DNA of 64,000 nucleotides. Source: Streptomyces malaysiensis subsp. samsunensis (GTDB lineage: Bacteria; Actinomycetota; Actinomycetes; Streptomycetales; Streptomycetaceae). Positions 1 through 8,007 of this stretch are shown piece by piece; positions within the stretch are counted from its first letter, which is position 1, and every line of letters starts with the position of its first letter. A program made the translations under genes and the position numbers. The notes beneath the pieces were generated by a model that did no database searches, was not told the DNA's origin, and worked only from the letters and a program-made list of their open reading frames with translations. The stretch spans positions 1 to 64,000 of the forward strand of contig NZ_JANIIC010000043.1 in NCBI RefSeq assembly GCF_024519315.1. Direction: 5' to 3'.

Positions 1-1
1 G

Positions 2-1198
2 CGGGGGCATGTGGCGGGGATGTTGCCGGAGCATATGACGCCGTCGGCGTTTGTGGTGTTGGAGCGGTTGCCGTTGACGGTGAACGGCAAGTTGGACCGT
101 GAGGCGCTGCCCGTGCCGGAGGCGCCGGTGAGTGCTGGTGGGCGGGCGCCGCGTACACCGCGTGAGGAGATCTTGTGCGGTCTGTTCGCCGAGATCCTGG
201 ACGCTCCCCGTGTCGGTGTGGACGACAACTTCTTCGACCTCGGCGGACAGTCACTGCTGGCCACCCGGCTGCTGGGGCGCATCCACGCCACGTTCGGCGT
301 GGAGTTGACCATCCGCAGCCTCTTCGAGGCCCCGACGCCCGCCGAGCTCGCGGGCCATCTCGACGACGAGGACCGGGGACAGCCGCTGGACGTACTGCTG
401 CCGCTGCGGCCGCACGGCACCCGCCCCCCGGTCTTCTGCATCCACCCGGCGGGCGGTCTCAGCTGGTGCTACTCCGGGCTGATCAAGCACCTGGGCCAGG
501 ACTACCCCGTCTACGGCCTCCAGGCGCGCGGGCTGGACGACCACGGCGAGCAACTGCCCTCGACCATCGCCGAGATGGCCGACGACTATGTGCGGCAGAT
601 CCGCACCGTCCAGCCCTCCGGCCCCTACCGGCTGGTCGGCTACTCGGCGGGCGGGGTGATCGCCCACGCCATGGCGACCCGGCTGGAGGCGCTGGGCGAG
701 GAGACCGACCTGCTGGGCGTGCTGGACACCTATCCGAACCAGAAGATGCCGCCCATCGACGAACAGGACGTGCTGGCCGACCTGTTGCGGTGGGTCGGCT
801 ACGACCGCCGCTACCTCGGAAACGGACCGCTCACCCATGAGCGGGTGACCGAGGTGCTCCAGCGCCTCGGCAGCGCCATGGCCACCCTCGAGGGCCGCCA
901 TATCGAGGCCATCACCAGGATCTACGCCAACAACAGCGACCTGTTCAACACCCATCTGCCGGACAGGTTCGGCGGAGACATCCTGCTGGTCGTGGCCACG
1001 CTCGACAAGATCGACATCTCCCCGACCCCGGCCACCTGGGGCCCCTACGTCGGCGGGCGGATCGAGACACGGGAAGTCGACCGGCAGCACACGGATCTGA
1101 TGAAGCCCGGTCCGCTGGCGGAGATCGGCCGCATTCTGGCCGCGAAACTCGAGGAAATGGACGGCCCCGGACCGGACGCCCACGGTGCGGCGCAGTAG
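2..1198 (+). CDS. NRPS terminal module, partial (A-domain tail, carrier domain, thioesterase)
   Basis: This is the 3' end of a nonribosomal peptide synthetase; the start lies before the window. Counting from the GTG at 11, the adenylation-domain A10 motif LTVNGKLDR lies at residues 22-30. The carrier domain has FFDLGGQSLLATRL with the phosphopantetheine serine at 81. A type I thioesterase follows with GYSAGG (Ser212), an Asp after a hydrophobic strand (Asp239) and His360 as the likely triad. The TE makes this the last module, releasing the peptide by hydrolysis or cyclisation. The P450 gene starts 30 bases downstream, so this is probably the head of a long operon. Codons up to about base 170 are rich in G/T-ending triplets, unlike the C-ending remainder. 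The domain calls are clear; substrate and product cannot be read from this fragment. Confidence 0.95.
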   Translation, partial: RGHVAGMLPEHMTPSAFVVLERLPLTVNGKLDREALPVPEAPVSAGGRAPRTPREEILCGLFAEILDAPRVGVDDNFFDLGGQSLLATRLLGRIHATFGVELTIRSLFEAPTPAELAGHLDDEDRGQPLDVLLPLRPHGTRPPVFCIHPAGGLSWCYSGLIKHLGQDYPVYGLQARGLDDHGEQLPSTIAEMADDYVRQIRTVQPSGPYRLVGYSAGGVIAHAMATRLEALGEETDLLGVLDTYPNQKMPPIDEQDVLADLLRWVGYDRRYLGNGPLTHERVTEVLQRLGSAMATLEGRHIEAITRIYANNSDLFNTHLPDRFGGDILLVVATLDKIDISPTPATWGPYVGGRIETREVDRQHTDLMKPGPLAEIGRILAAKLEEMDGPGPDAHGAAQ

Positions 1199-1228
1199 AT
1201 CTGGAACTTGACAAGGAGCGAGAACGCG

Positions 1229-2419
1229 ATGACCACCAGTGACGCCGTGCGTGACCGGCAGGCCGCCGAGGCGAACGCGCATTTCTTCGCCTGGCTGGAG
1301 AAGATGCGAAGAGAAGATCCGGTCAGCTACAACGAGCAGTCCTTCCAGTGGTCGGTGTTCCGGCATGAGGATGTCACGCACATCATGGCCAACACCGATG
1401 TCTTCGTTAACGACATGTCCGATATCACGCCGCCCCAGGAGGACTACGACGTCTTCTTCAAGGGGAACATCGCCGCGATGGACGAGCCCCGGCACCGGAA
1501 ATTCCGGATGCTGGTCAGCAAGGCGTTCAGCGCCCGCTACATAGCCGGTCTGGAGCCGAAGCTGGTCCGGATCGCCACCGGGCTGCTCGACGCGGTGGGC
1601 GACAAGGAGCACTTCGACATCGCGGCGGACTTCGCGTTCCCGTTCCCCGTGGCCGTCATCGCCGATATCCTCGGCGCCCCCCACGAGGACGCCCACCTCT
1701 TCGCGGAATGGGCCAATCTGCTGCACGCCAGCAATACGGGTGTCGAGGGCCACCGGGCGACCGCGATGCGGCTGAAGTCCCTCAACAGCTATATGTTCGA
1801 GCAGATCCGCAGGCGCCGGGCCGAGCCGCGCGACGATCTGATCACCACGCTCGTCCAGGCCGAGATGGACGGCCGGAGGCTCGAAGACGAGGAGATCGTG
1901 GGCTTCGCGGGCGTCCTGCTGATGGGCGGGATCACCACGACCGCGGCGCTGATCAGCAATATCGTCCTGACCTTCGACCGCTTCCCGGAGCTGTACACCG
2001 AGGTGCGGGCCGACCGCTCCCTGGTGCCCCAGGCGATCGAGGAGGTCGTCCGCATCCGGCCCTCGTTCAGCAACTTCGTCCGGATGACGGCCGAGGACGT
2101 GGAGCTCGGCGGGCAGATCATCCCGGCCGGGGAGCTCGTCCATGTGTGGATCTCCTCCGCGAACCGCGACACGAGTGCCTTCCAGGACCCCGACCGGTTC
2201 GACATCCACCGGGAGAACAACCGGCACGTCGGCTTCGGGCAGGGCATCCACTACTGCATCGGCGCCCCGCTCGCCCGCCTGGAGAGCAGGATCGCCTTCA
2301 ATCTGCTGCTGGACCGGTACCGCTCCATCCAGGTCGTACCGGACGCGGACATCGAGTTCCTCGACACATCGGACATGATCGGCGCCTCGCGGCTCCCCGT
2401 CGTCATCACCAGGGACTGA
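1229..2419 (+). CDS. Cytochrome P450
   Basis: A soluble class I bacterial P450 of 396 residues, the usual size. The haem-binding loop FGQGIHYCIGAPLARLE places the thiolate Cys at residue 343. The I-helix has GGITTT in place of the common AGxxTT, and the K-helix ExxR is in EEVVRIRP. ATG 1229 was chosen because AAGGAG at 1213-1218 sits ten bases before it; the frame is open slightly further upstream without a ribosome site. It lies directly after the NRPS thioesterase and just before a glycosyltransferase, so a tailoring oxidation is likely: hydroxylation of a carrier-bound amino acid, acyl chain or released peptide, perhaps creating the hydroxyl that is glycosylated. Its redox partners are not in the window. 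Confidence 0.95.
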   Translation: MTTSDAVRDRQAAEANAHFFAWLEKMRREDPVSYNEQSFQWSVFRHEDVTHIMANTDVFVNDMSDITPPQEDYDVFFKGNIAAMDEPRHRKFRMLVSKAFSARYIAGLEPKLVRIATGLLDAVGDKEHFDIAADFAFPFPVAVIADILGAPHEDAHLFAEWANLLHASNTGVEGHRATAMRLKSLNSYMFEQIRRRRAEPRDDLITTLVQAEMDGRRLEDEEIVGFAGVLLMGGITTTAALISNIVLTFDRFPELYTEVRADRSLVPQAIEEVVRIRPSFSNFVRMTAEDVELGGQIIPAGELVHVWISSANRDTSAFQDPDRFDIHRENNRHVGFGQGIHYCIGAPLARLESRIAFNLLLDRYRSIQVVPDADIEFLDTSDMIGASRLPVVITRD

Positions 2420-2432
2420 GCCGGAGCGCGCC

Positions 2433-3728
2433 ATGGATCCGACCCACAGACCCACAGCCCATATCGCGTTCTTCAACATCCCGGCCCACGGCCATGTGAA
2501 CCCCACGCTCGGCACGGTGGCCGAACTGGTGCGCCGCGGACACCGGGTGAGCTACGCCGCGCCGGCCGAGTTCGGCCCGCAGGTGCGGGCCGCCGGGGCC
2601 ACCCTGGTGCCGTACGAGACGACGCTGCCCGCCTCCGACCGGGTCGAGGACTGGCCCTCCGACGACCCGGTCGCCATGTCCCGTCTGGCGCTGGAGGAGG
2701 CGATCGCCATCCTGCCGGGGCAGCTGCGGGCATTCGACGGGGACCGGCCCGACCTGGTGCTGCACGACTTCGGCGCGCTCACCGGCCGGCTGCTGGCACA
2801 CCGCTGGCGGGTCCCGGTCATCTGCCTGGCCTCCACCCATGTGTCCGCGGCGGGCCCAAAGGAGCGCCGGGCCCGCCAGGAGATGTTCGAGGAGTACTTC
2901 GCGGACGATCCGCGCTGGGCGGAGTACCGCCGAAGATTCCGGGAGTTCCTGGACGACGCCGGTATCGCCCTGTCCATCGACGACTACACCGGGCTGCCCG
3001 AACGCTGTCTGGTGCCGATGCCCCGGGAGTTCCAGATCGACGGGGACGCCGTGGACGGGCGCTACGCCTTCGTCGGCCCCTGCCTGGGGGAGCGGGGGCA
3101 CCAGGGCGAGTGGCGGGCCCCCGTGGACGACCGGCCGGTGCTGCTGGTGGCCCTGGGGTCCGCGGGCAGCGGGCAGCCAGGCTTCTACCGGGAGGTCGTG
3201 GCGGCCTTCACCGGCACGCCCTGGCATGTGGTGCTGGCCACCGGCACCCTCGACCCCGCAATGCTCGGCCCGCTGCCGCCCAATGTCGAACAGCACCGCT
3301 CGGTACCCCAGTTGGCGGTGCTGGAGCGGGCCTCGGCCTTCATCACCCACGGCGGAATGGGCTCGGTGCTCGAGGCCATGCACCACGGGGTGCCGATGGT
3401 CGCCGTCCCGCAGGTCAACGACCAGCACCTCAACGCCGAGCGCCTCGTGGAGTTGGGGCTCGGGCGGCATGTCCCGCTGGACAAGGCGACCGCGGCGCGG
3501 CTGCGGGACGCCGTGTCCTTCGTCGCCTCCGACCCCGGGGTCGCGGCGCGGACCGCCGCCATCGCCCAGCGGATGCGGCGGCTGGGCGGCGCGGTCACCG
3601 CGGCCGACCTGATCGAGTTCGTGCTCCACGGCCCGCGGGAGCACTGGCAGGATCATGTCGCCCGCCTGGAAGGTGGCCTCGGCCGTGGCGATGCTGGCCA
3701 CGCCGTGAACGGTACGACGGTCGGCTGA
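2433..3728 (+). CDS. MGT-family glycosyltransferase (OleD/macrolide type)
   Basis: A GT-B fold glycosyltransferase of 431 residues in the macrolide glycosyltransferase (GT1) group. The N-terminus FFNIPAHGHVNPTLGTVAEL is the acceptor-side first strand with the catalytic-type His of this family. The donor site is near residue 300 with ITHGGMGSVLEAMHHGVPM and a following QVNDQ. Family members use UDP-glucose or UDP-GlcNAc. A UDP-GlcNAc-making GlmU paralogue and a PIG-L deacetylase occur in the same cluster, so a GlcNAc donor is a reasonable inference. It starts 13 bases after the P450 stop and is followed at once by the DsrE trio, so it is in the same operon. A paralogue lies at 15145-16401 on the other strand; one could tailor the product and the other protect the host. 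Confidence 0.93.
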   Translation: MDPTHRPTAHIAFFNIPAHGHVNPTLGTVAELVRRGHRVSYAAPAEFGPQVRAAGATLVPYETTLPASDRVEDWPSDDPVAMSRLALEEAIAILPGQLRAFDGDRPDLVLHDFGALTGRLLAHRWRVPVICLASTHVSAAGPKERRARQEMFEEYFADDPRWAEYRRRFREFLDDAGIALSIDDYTGLPERCLVPMPREFQIDGDAVDGRYAFVGPCLGERGHQGEWRAPVDDRPVLLVALGSAGSGQPGFYREVVAAFTGTPWHVVLATGTLDPAMLGPLPPNVEQHRSVPQLAVLERASAFITHGGMGSVLEAMHHGVPMVAVPQVNDQHLNAERLVELGLGRHVPLDKATAARLRDAVSFVASDPGVAARTAAIAQRMRRLGGAVTAADLIEFVLHGPREHWQDHVARLEGGLGRGDAGHAVNGTTVG

Positions 3729-3732
3729 AGGC

Positions 3733-4104
3733 ATGGGAATCATGACGCGAGAAGACGCACCGGTCCGCACCACCCCCCATCTGCTCATCGAGAGCCGTGG
3801 CCCCTGGGCGGGCGCCTCCTGTGGCGCGTTCGTCCGGGACGCCCGCACCCTGGCCGGCTCCGGCCACCCGGTGCAGCTGGTCCTGGTGCAGGACGCCGTC
3901 ACCGCCGCCGTGCGCGGCACGGCGGAGGACTCGGCGGAGGTGCGGGCCCTGGTGGAGGCCGGCGGCGAGGTGTGGGTGGACGACTTCTCCCTCGCCCAGC
4001 GCGGCCTCGCCGCGGACCGGCTGATCCCCGAGGCGCGGGTGGTGGGCATGCCGGAGGTCTCCGCCCGGGTGCTCGCCCCCGGCGTCCGGGTGGTGTGGCA
4101 CTGA
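3733..4104 (+). CDS. DsrE-family protein 1
   Basis: A 123-residue protein with the DsrE/DsrF-like pattern: a beta-strand (LLIESRGPW), a helix, then hydrophobic strands ending near VWVDDFSLAQRG. It starts four bases after the glycosyltransferase stop, and its TGA overlaps the next ATG as TGATG. ATG 3733 is used; an in-frame ATG at 3742 is possible. DsrE-family proteins form hexamers or heterohexamers such as TusBCD and DsrEFH, in which a cysteine relays persulfide sulfur. This copy has a single Cys, early in the chain (SCGAF), not at the usual helix position. Family membership is inferred from length, pattern and its two neighbours. The role in this cluster is unknown. Confidence 0.7.
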   Translation: MGIMTREDAPVRTTPHLLIESRGPWAGASCGAFVRDARTLAGSGHPVQLVLVQDAVTAAVRGTAEDSAEVRALVEAGGEVWVDDFSLAQRGLAADRLIPEARVVGMPEVSARVLAPGVRVVWH

Positions 4105-4517
4105 TGGCCAGGCCCACGACGGTGCCCCGCTCCGACGTCCTGCTGACGGTCATGGGCGCACCGTACGAGAACGACCTGCTCACCAGCGTGCTGCGGCTTT
4201 CGCAGGCCATGCTGGAGGGCGGGGCCACGGTGCAGATCTGGGCGTGCGGCTACGCCACCATGCTCACCCAGCGGGGGCTGGGCGACAGCAAACCCCGCAA
4301 CCTCGCCGCATGGGAGGTGGATCACCCGTCGACGAGCCTGCTCGTACGGGAGATGCTCCTCGCCTTCCCCGACCGGCTGCGCTGGTACGCCTGCCGGTTC
4401 TGTAGCGACGACCGCGGCGCGGTGGACCACATCCCGGAGGTCCCGGTGCGGGCCCCGGCGCGGTTCGCCGAGCATGTGGCCGCCGCGGACAAGACGCTCT
4501 ACCTGGGGGTGATGTGA
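4104..4517 (+). CDS. DsrE-family protein 2
   Basis: A 137-residue second member of the trio. It begins with the strand VLLTVMGAPYENDLLTSVLR, then a long helix with QAMLEGGATVQIWACGYA. A conserved-looking cysteine pair occurs in WYACRFCSDD, near residue 100, where DsrE proteins carry their sulfur-accepting or structural Cys. ATG 4104 overlaps the preceding TGA by one base, and its own stop overlaps the next GTG by four bases, so the three are translationally coupled. Of the three it is the best candidate for the active sulfur-carrying or Cys-bearing subunit, because it has the CxxC pair. Family assignment is by pattern; sulfur relay is an inference. Confidence 0.72.
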   Translation: MARPTTVPRSDVLLTVMGAPYENDLLTSVLRLSQAMLEGGATVQIWACGYATMLTQRGLGDSKPRNLAAWEVDHPSTSLLVREMLLAFPDRLRWYACRFCSDDRGAVDHIPEVPVRAPARFAEHVAAADKTLYLGVM

Positions 4518-4918
4518 CCGTGGCGGAGGAGGGGCGGCGCGCGCTCGCCATCGTCGAGCGCGCCTACCGGGGCGCGGTGGAGACCCAGTTCTCCGACGGC
4601 CTCTACTGCGCGTATCTGTTCCACCGCCATCTGGGCGGGCTGGACGTCCTGTTGCGCGGCCCGGCGGTCGGTTACGCCGTCCGGGCCGCCCGGACGCCCG
4701 TACCGCGCCTGGGGAAGCGGGAGCTGACCACCGTCAACACCCCGGGCGACGGCCTGAACGTGCTGCTGGAGGCAGGGGTCGGCGTCTGGATCGAGGAGCA
4801 GGACCTGCGGGCGTACGGCCCGGACGCCGAGTCCGGTCTGCTGCCCGGCGTACGCACGGTACCGGCCGGGGCCATGGCGGCCCGCTGGCCCGGCTACCGG
4901 GCGGTCTTCTATCTGTGA
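4514..4918 (+). CDS. DsrE-family protein 3
   Basis: A 134-residue third consecutive DsrE-like protein. The fold pattern is visible in LDVLLRGPAVGYAV, then NTPGDGLNVLLEAGVGVWI followed by a second strand. The sequence DGLNVLLEAGVGVWIEE resembles the helix-strand unit of DsrE proteins, where a Cys usually precedes EQDLRAYG; here that Cys is absent. GTG 4514 overlaps the preceding TGA as GTGA. Three tandem, coupled members of unequal sequence suggest a hetero-oligomer like TusBCD rather than simple duplication. It stands immediately before a ketosynthase-like gene (60-base gap with AAGGAG at 4963). Confidence 0.65.
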   Translation: MTVAEEGRRALAIVERAYRGAVETQFSDGLYCAYLFHRHLGGLDVLLRGPAVGYAVRAARTPVPRLGKRELTTVNTPGDGLNVLLEAGVGVWIEEQDLRAYGPDAESGLLPGVRTVPAGAMAARWPGYRAVFYL

Positions 4919-4978
4919 GCGGGCTCCCGGGGCGCGGCCGCCGGGACCCGCGAGGATTCCCCAAGGAGTGGATCGGTT

Positions 4979-6091
4979 GTGACGGCCATGGTTGCCGCGG
5001 TGCGCGGTCCCGTGATCTCGGGCTGGTCGGCGGTCTCGCCGTACGGGATCGGGCGCCACGCCTTCGTCGAGGGGCTGCGGTCCGGGCGGAGCACGGCGGT
5101 GGAACTCGACCCGGCCGAGTGGTCGGGCCCCGGTGAACGAGCCTGTCTGGTACCGGGCTTCGTCATCCGTGAGGTGCTGGGACGCAAGGGGACCCGGTCC
5201 ATGGACCGGGTGACCGGACTGGCCGTCACGGCCGTGGACCGGCTGCTGCGGGAGGTCACGGGCGCCGAGCCGGGACCCGCCTCGGGCGGGGACGACGTGG
5301 CGCTGGTGCTCGGCACGAACACCGGCAGCGCGCAGTCCATCATGGACCACACCCGGGACACCTTCCTGGAGGAGAAGCCGTTCTACGTCGACCCCTCGCA
5401 CTTCCCCAACACGGTGATGAACTGCGCCTCCGGGCAGTGCGCCATCCGGTACGGGCTGCGCGGGCCCAACGCCACGGTGGCCGCGGGCCGCGCCTCCGGG
5501 CTCCAGGCGCTGCACTACGGACGGCGGCTGCTGACCTCGGGCCGGGCGGGCAGTGTGCTGGTCGGCGCGGTGGAGGAGCACTCGGCCGCCCGCGCCTGGC
5601 TGGAGCACCACACCCGGGGGGCGGACGAGCGGGCCGACGCGGTGCCGCTCGGCGAGGGCTGTGCGGTGCTGAGGCTGGTCCCCGCCGACGCGCCGGACGC
5701 GGCGGCGGGCCTGGCCGAAGTGGTGCTGGTGGAGTCCGGGGTGGCCGGTCCGGACGGGGCGGCGCCCGCGCTGACCCGGTGTGTGCGGCGGGCGCTGCGG
5801 CGCTCCGGGGTGAGCCCGGCCGAGGTGTGGGCCATCTCGCCCTCCGCGCCCGCCGGGAGTGCCGGGGTGGCCGAACGGGGCGTGCTGGAGGCGCTGTTCG
5901 GCGATGTCGAACCCCGCTGGGTGCCGCACCCCGAACCGATCGGAGACACCTCGGCGGCCGCGGCGGCCTTCCAGGTGGTGGCCGTCCTCGCCACGGCCGA
6001 GGACGCCCCGGACGCCTCCGGCAAGGTCGCGGTCATCACCTCGGTGGACCGTGACGGGGCCGTGGCCTGCGCACTGCTGCGGCTGCGGTGA
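4979..6091 (+). CDS. Ketosynthase-like protein lacking the catalytic residues
   Basis: A 370-residue beta-ketoacyl synthase-fold protein, shorter than FabF (about 410). GPNATVAAGRASGLQAL aligns with the active-site segment of condensing enzymes, and the nucleophilic Cys is replaced by Arg171. The first His region reads ISPSAPAGS instead of HGT, and the second reads IGDTSAAAAAF instead of GH(T). All three catalytic positions are therefore gone. It may act like a chain-length factor, a scaffold or a gatekeeping partner; no active ketosynthase partner of the same subfamily is visible in the window. GTG 4979 was chosen because AAGGAG (4963-4968) is ten bases upstream; ATG 4988 is the alternative. 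It sits between the DsrE trio and a CrtI-like oxidoreductase. Confidence 0.85.
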   Translation: MTAMVAAVRGPVISGWSAVSPYGIGRHAFVEGLRSGRSTAVELDPAEWSGPGERACLVPGFVIREVLGRKGTRSMDRVTGLAVTAVDRLLREVTGAEPGPASGGDDVALVLGTNTGSAQSIMDHTRDTFLEEKPFYVDPSHFPNTVMNCASGQCAIRYGLRGPNATVAAGRASGLQALHYGRRLLTSGRAGSVLVGAVEEHSAARAWLEHHTRGADERADAVPLGEGCAVLRLVPADAPDAAAGLAEVVLVESGVAGPDGAAPALTRCVRRALRRSGVSPAEVWAISPSAPAGSAGVAERGVLEALFGDVEPRWVPHPEPIGDTSAAAAAFQVVAVLATAEDAPDASGKVAVITSVDRDGAVACALLRLR

Positions 6092-6284
6092 AGGCGAAGA
6101 CAACGGCAAAGGCAAAAGCAACGGCAACGGCACAGCCGAAGGCGAGCGAACGGAAGCGGACCCACCGGATCCCCTGTCACGTATGGGCGAAAAGTGTGGA
6201 TGGCAGCTTCCGGTCACGGCCCGGGACCGCGGCCCCGATTGCTGCGACGGTTACGGCGATTGCGACAGAGATGGGATCCCCAGC
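6092..6284. other. Low-complexity intergenic segment with an overlapping small ORF
   Basis: A 193-base stretch of lower GC, starting with an imperfect run of GGCAAA/ACGGCA-type triplets (about 6092-6150). A 66-codon ORF (6088-6288, GTG start) fits exactly between the flanking genes. Its GTG overlaps the ketosynthase TGA as GTGA and its TGA overlaps the next ATG as ATGA. It would encode a Lys/Ala/Thr-rich basic N-terminus. However, only about two thirds of its third positions are G/C, far below neighbouring genes, and the frame of the following oxidoreductase is open here too. It may be a leader or linker region rather than a gene. Confidence 0.4.
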
Positions 6285-7964
6285 ATGACGAACCGGGATG
6301 ATTGGGATGCGATAGTCGTCGGCTCCGGCATCGGCGGCCTGGTCTGCGCCGCCTATCTGGCGGTGACCGGACGGCGGGTCCTGGTGCTCGAACAGCACGA
6401 CGTCGCGGGCGGCAACAGCCATGTGTTCCGCCGCCGCCGCGCCTACGAGTTCGACGTCGGCGTCCACTACCTCGGCGACTGCGGACCCGGCGGGGTGCTG
6501 CCCGCGATCCTCGGCGGCCTCGGCCTGGACAAGCGGATCACCTACCGCGAGATGGACCAGGACGGCTTCGACGAGATCGTGCTGCCGAGCACCTCCATGT
6601 TCATGCCCGCCGGCTGGGACCGTTACCGGCGGCGCCTGAAGGAGACGCTTCCGGAGGACGCCGCGGGCCTGGACACCTTCCTCGACATCTGCGAGGCCCT
6701 GGGGACCGAGATGCGCTCGGCGCTGCTGTCCGGGGAGGAGCTGACCGTCGCCGACCTCGTCGCGCGCACCCCGGTCACCCTCAAGTGGGGCCGCCACCCG
6801 CTGTCCGGGCTCTTCGACCACTGCGGGCTCTCGGCGCGGGCCAGGACCGTGCTGGCCGCCCAGTCGCCCAACTACGGCATGGGGCCCGACCAGGCCACCG
6901 TCTCGATGCACGCGACCGTCACCGATCACTACGTCCGGGGCGCCTACTACCCGGAGGGCGGCGGCCAGATGCTGGCGGCGGGCCTGGTGGAGTCGCTGGA
7001 GGCACACGGCGGGGCCCTGCTCACCCGGGCCCATGTGACGCGCGTCCTCGTCGACGGCGGCAAGGTCACCGGGGTGGGGCTGGCCGACGGGCGGAGCTTC
7101 TCCGCCCCGCTGGTGGTCTCCAACGCCGACTACCGCCGTACCGTGCTCGACCTCGTGGGCGCCGAGCACTTCCCCGCCAAGCTGGTGACCAAGACCCGCG
7201 AGGCGGCCATGGGGCTGCCGTTCGCCACGCTGTACATCGCCCTGGACCGGCCGCTGCCCGAGCGCCGCAACGCCAATCTGTGGTGGTACGCGGACGACGA
7301 CATCGGCACCTACTACCGGCGGCTCGCCGAGGGCGACATCGACCCCGTCTCTTTCCTCTTCCTGTCCTTCGCCTCCCAGAAGGATCCCCAGGGCCGCGCC
7401 GTGTGCCCGCCGGGCCACAGCAACTTCCAGGTGATGACGCTGTGCCCGCCCGAGTACGACCGCTGGGGGGTGACCACGGGCCCCGCCGACGGCACCCGCT
7501 ACCGCCGCGTCGGCGCCTACCGGAAGAGCAAGGAAGAGTTCACCGAGGCCATGCTGACCGCCGCCGAGCGGGCGATCGGCCCCTTCCGGGACCACATCAC
7601 CCATCTGGAGGCGGCCACCCCGCTGACCCATGAGCGCTACACCCTGTCCACCGGGGGCACCCCCTTCGGCCTCGCGGACTGGGGCGGCGTCGGCGTGCGA
7701 CCCGACACCCGCACCCAGGTCGAGGGGTTGCACGTGGTGGGCGCCAACACCCGCTACGGCAGCGGTATCACCGGTGTCGCCGTGGGCGGCATCGCCTGCG
7801 CCTCCGCCATCGTCGGCCGCCGGCTGATGCACGAGGTGCACGACGGTGCCGTGCTGGGCGACGCGGACCTGCTGCCCGAGCGCGACGAGCGCTGGGACCC
7901 GCTCGCCGTCTCCCGGGGAACCGGCCGCCGCCACGCCCGCGGTCTCGCGGGCATCGACCGATGA
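6285..7964 (+). CDS. CrtI-like NAD(P)/FAD-dependent oxidoreductase
   Basis: A 559-residue flavoprotein of the phytoene desaturase/retinol saturase type. The dinucleotide-binding motif VVGSGIGGLVCAAYLAVTGR is at residues 9-28, followed by VLEQHDVAGGNSHVF, the typical GG doublet. The C-terminal FAD-contact region GANTRYGSGITGVAVGG is near residue 495. Such enzymes desaturate, saturate or isomerise polyenes; related enzymes occur in cinnamoyl-lipid clusters, where they are proposed to act on polyene chains. Beside a ketosynthase-like protein, a KASIII and an acyl-AMP ligase, a modified unsaturated acyl group is a reasonable inference. ATG 6285 is the first plausible start; the frame is open further upstream only through low-complexity sequence. 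Confidence 0.85.
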   Translation: MTNRDDWDAIVVGSGIGGLVCAAYLAVTGRRVLVLEQHDVAGGNSHVFRRRRAYEFDVGVHYLGDCGPGGVLPAILGGLGLDKRITYREMDQDGFDEIVLPSTSMFMPAGWDRYRRRLKETLPEDAAGLDTFLDICEALGTEMRSALLSGEELTVADLVARTPVTLKWGRHPLSGLFDHCGLSARARTVLAAQSPNYGMGPDQATVSMHATVTDHYVRGAYYPEGGGQMLAAGLVESLEAHGGALLTRAHVTRVLVDGGKVTGVGLADGRSFSAPLVVSNADYRRTVLDLVGAEHFPAKLVTKTREAAMGLPFATLYIALDRPLPERRNANLWWYADDDIGTYYRRLAEGDIDPVSFLFLSFASQKDPQGRAVCPPGHSNFQVMTLCPPEYDRWGVTTGPADGTRYRRVGAYRKSKEEFTEAMLTAAERAIGPFRDHITHLEAATPLTHERYTLSTGGTPFGLADWGGVGVRPDTRTQVEGLHVVGANTRYGSGITGVAVGGIACASAIVGRRLMHEVHDGAVLGDADLLPERDERWDPLAVSRGTGRRHARGLAGIDR

Positions 7965-8007
7965 CGGACCGATCACGCACACACCGGCGACCTTTCCAGG
8001 AGAGAAC

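Noticed and set aside
251..2515. Minus-strand open frame of 754 codons opposite the NRPS end, P450 and glycosyltransferase start
   Set aside because: A GC-rich shadow of real plus-strand genes that have clear P450 and NRPS motifs; no ribosome site and no family pattern.
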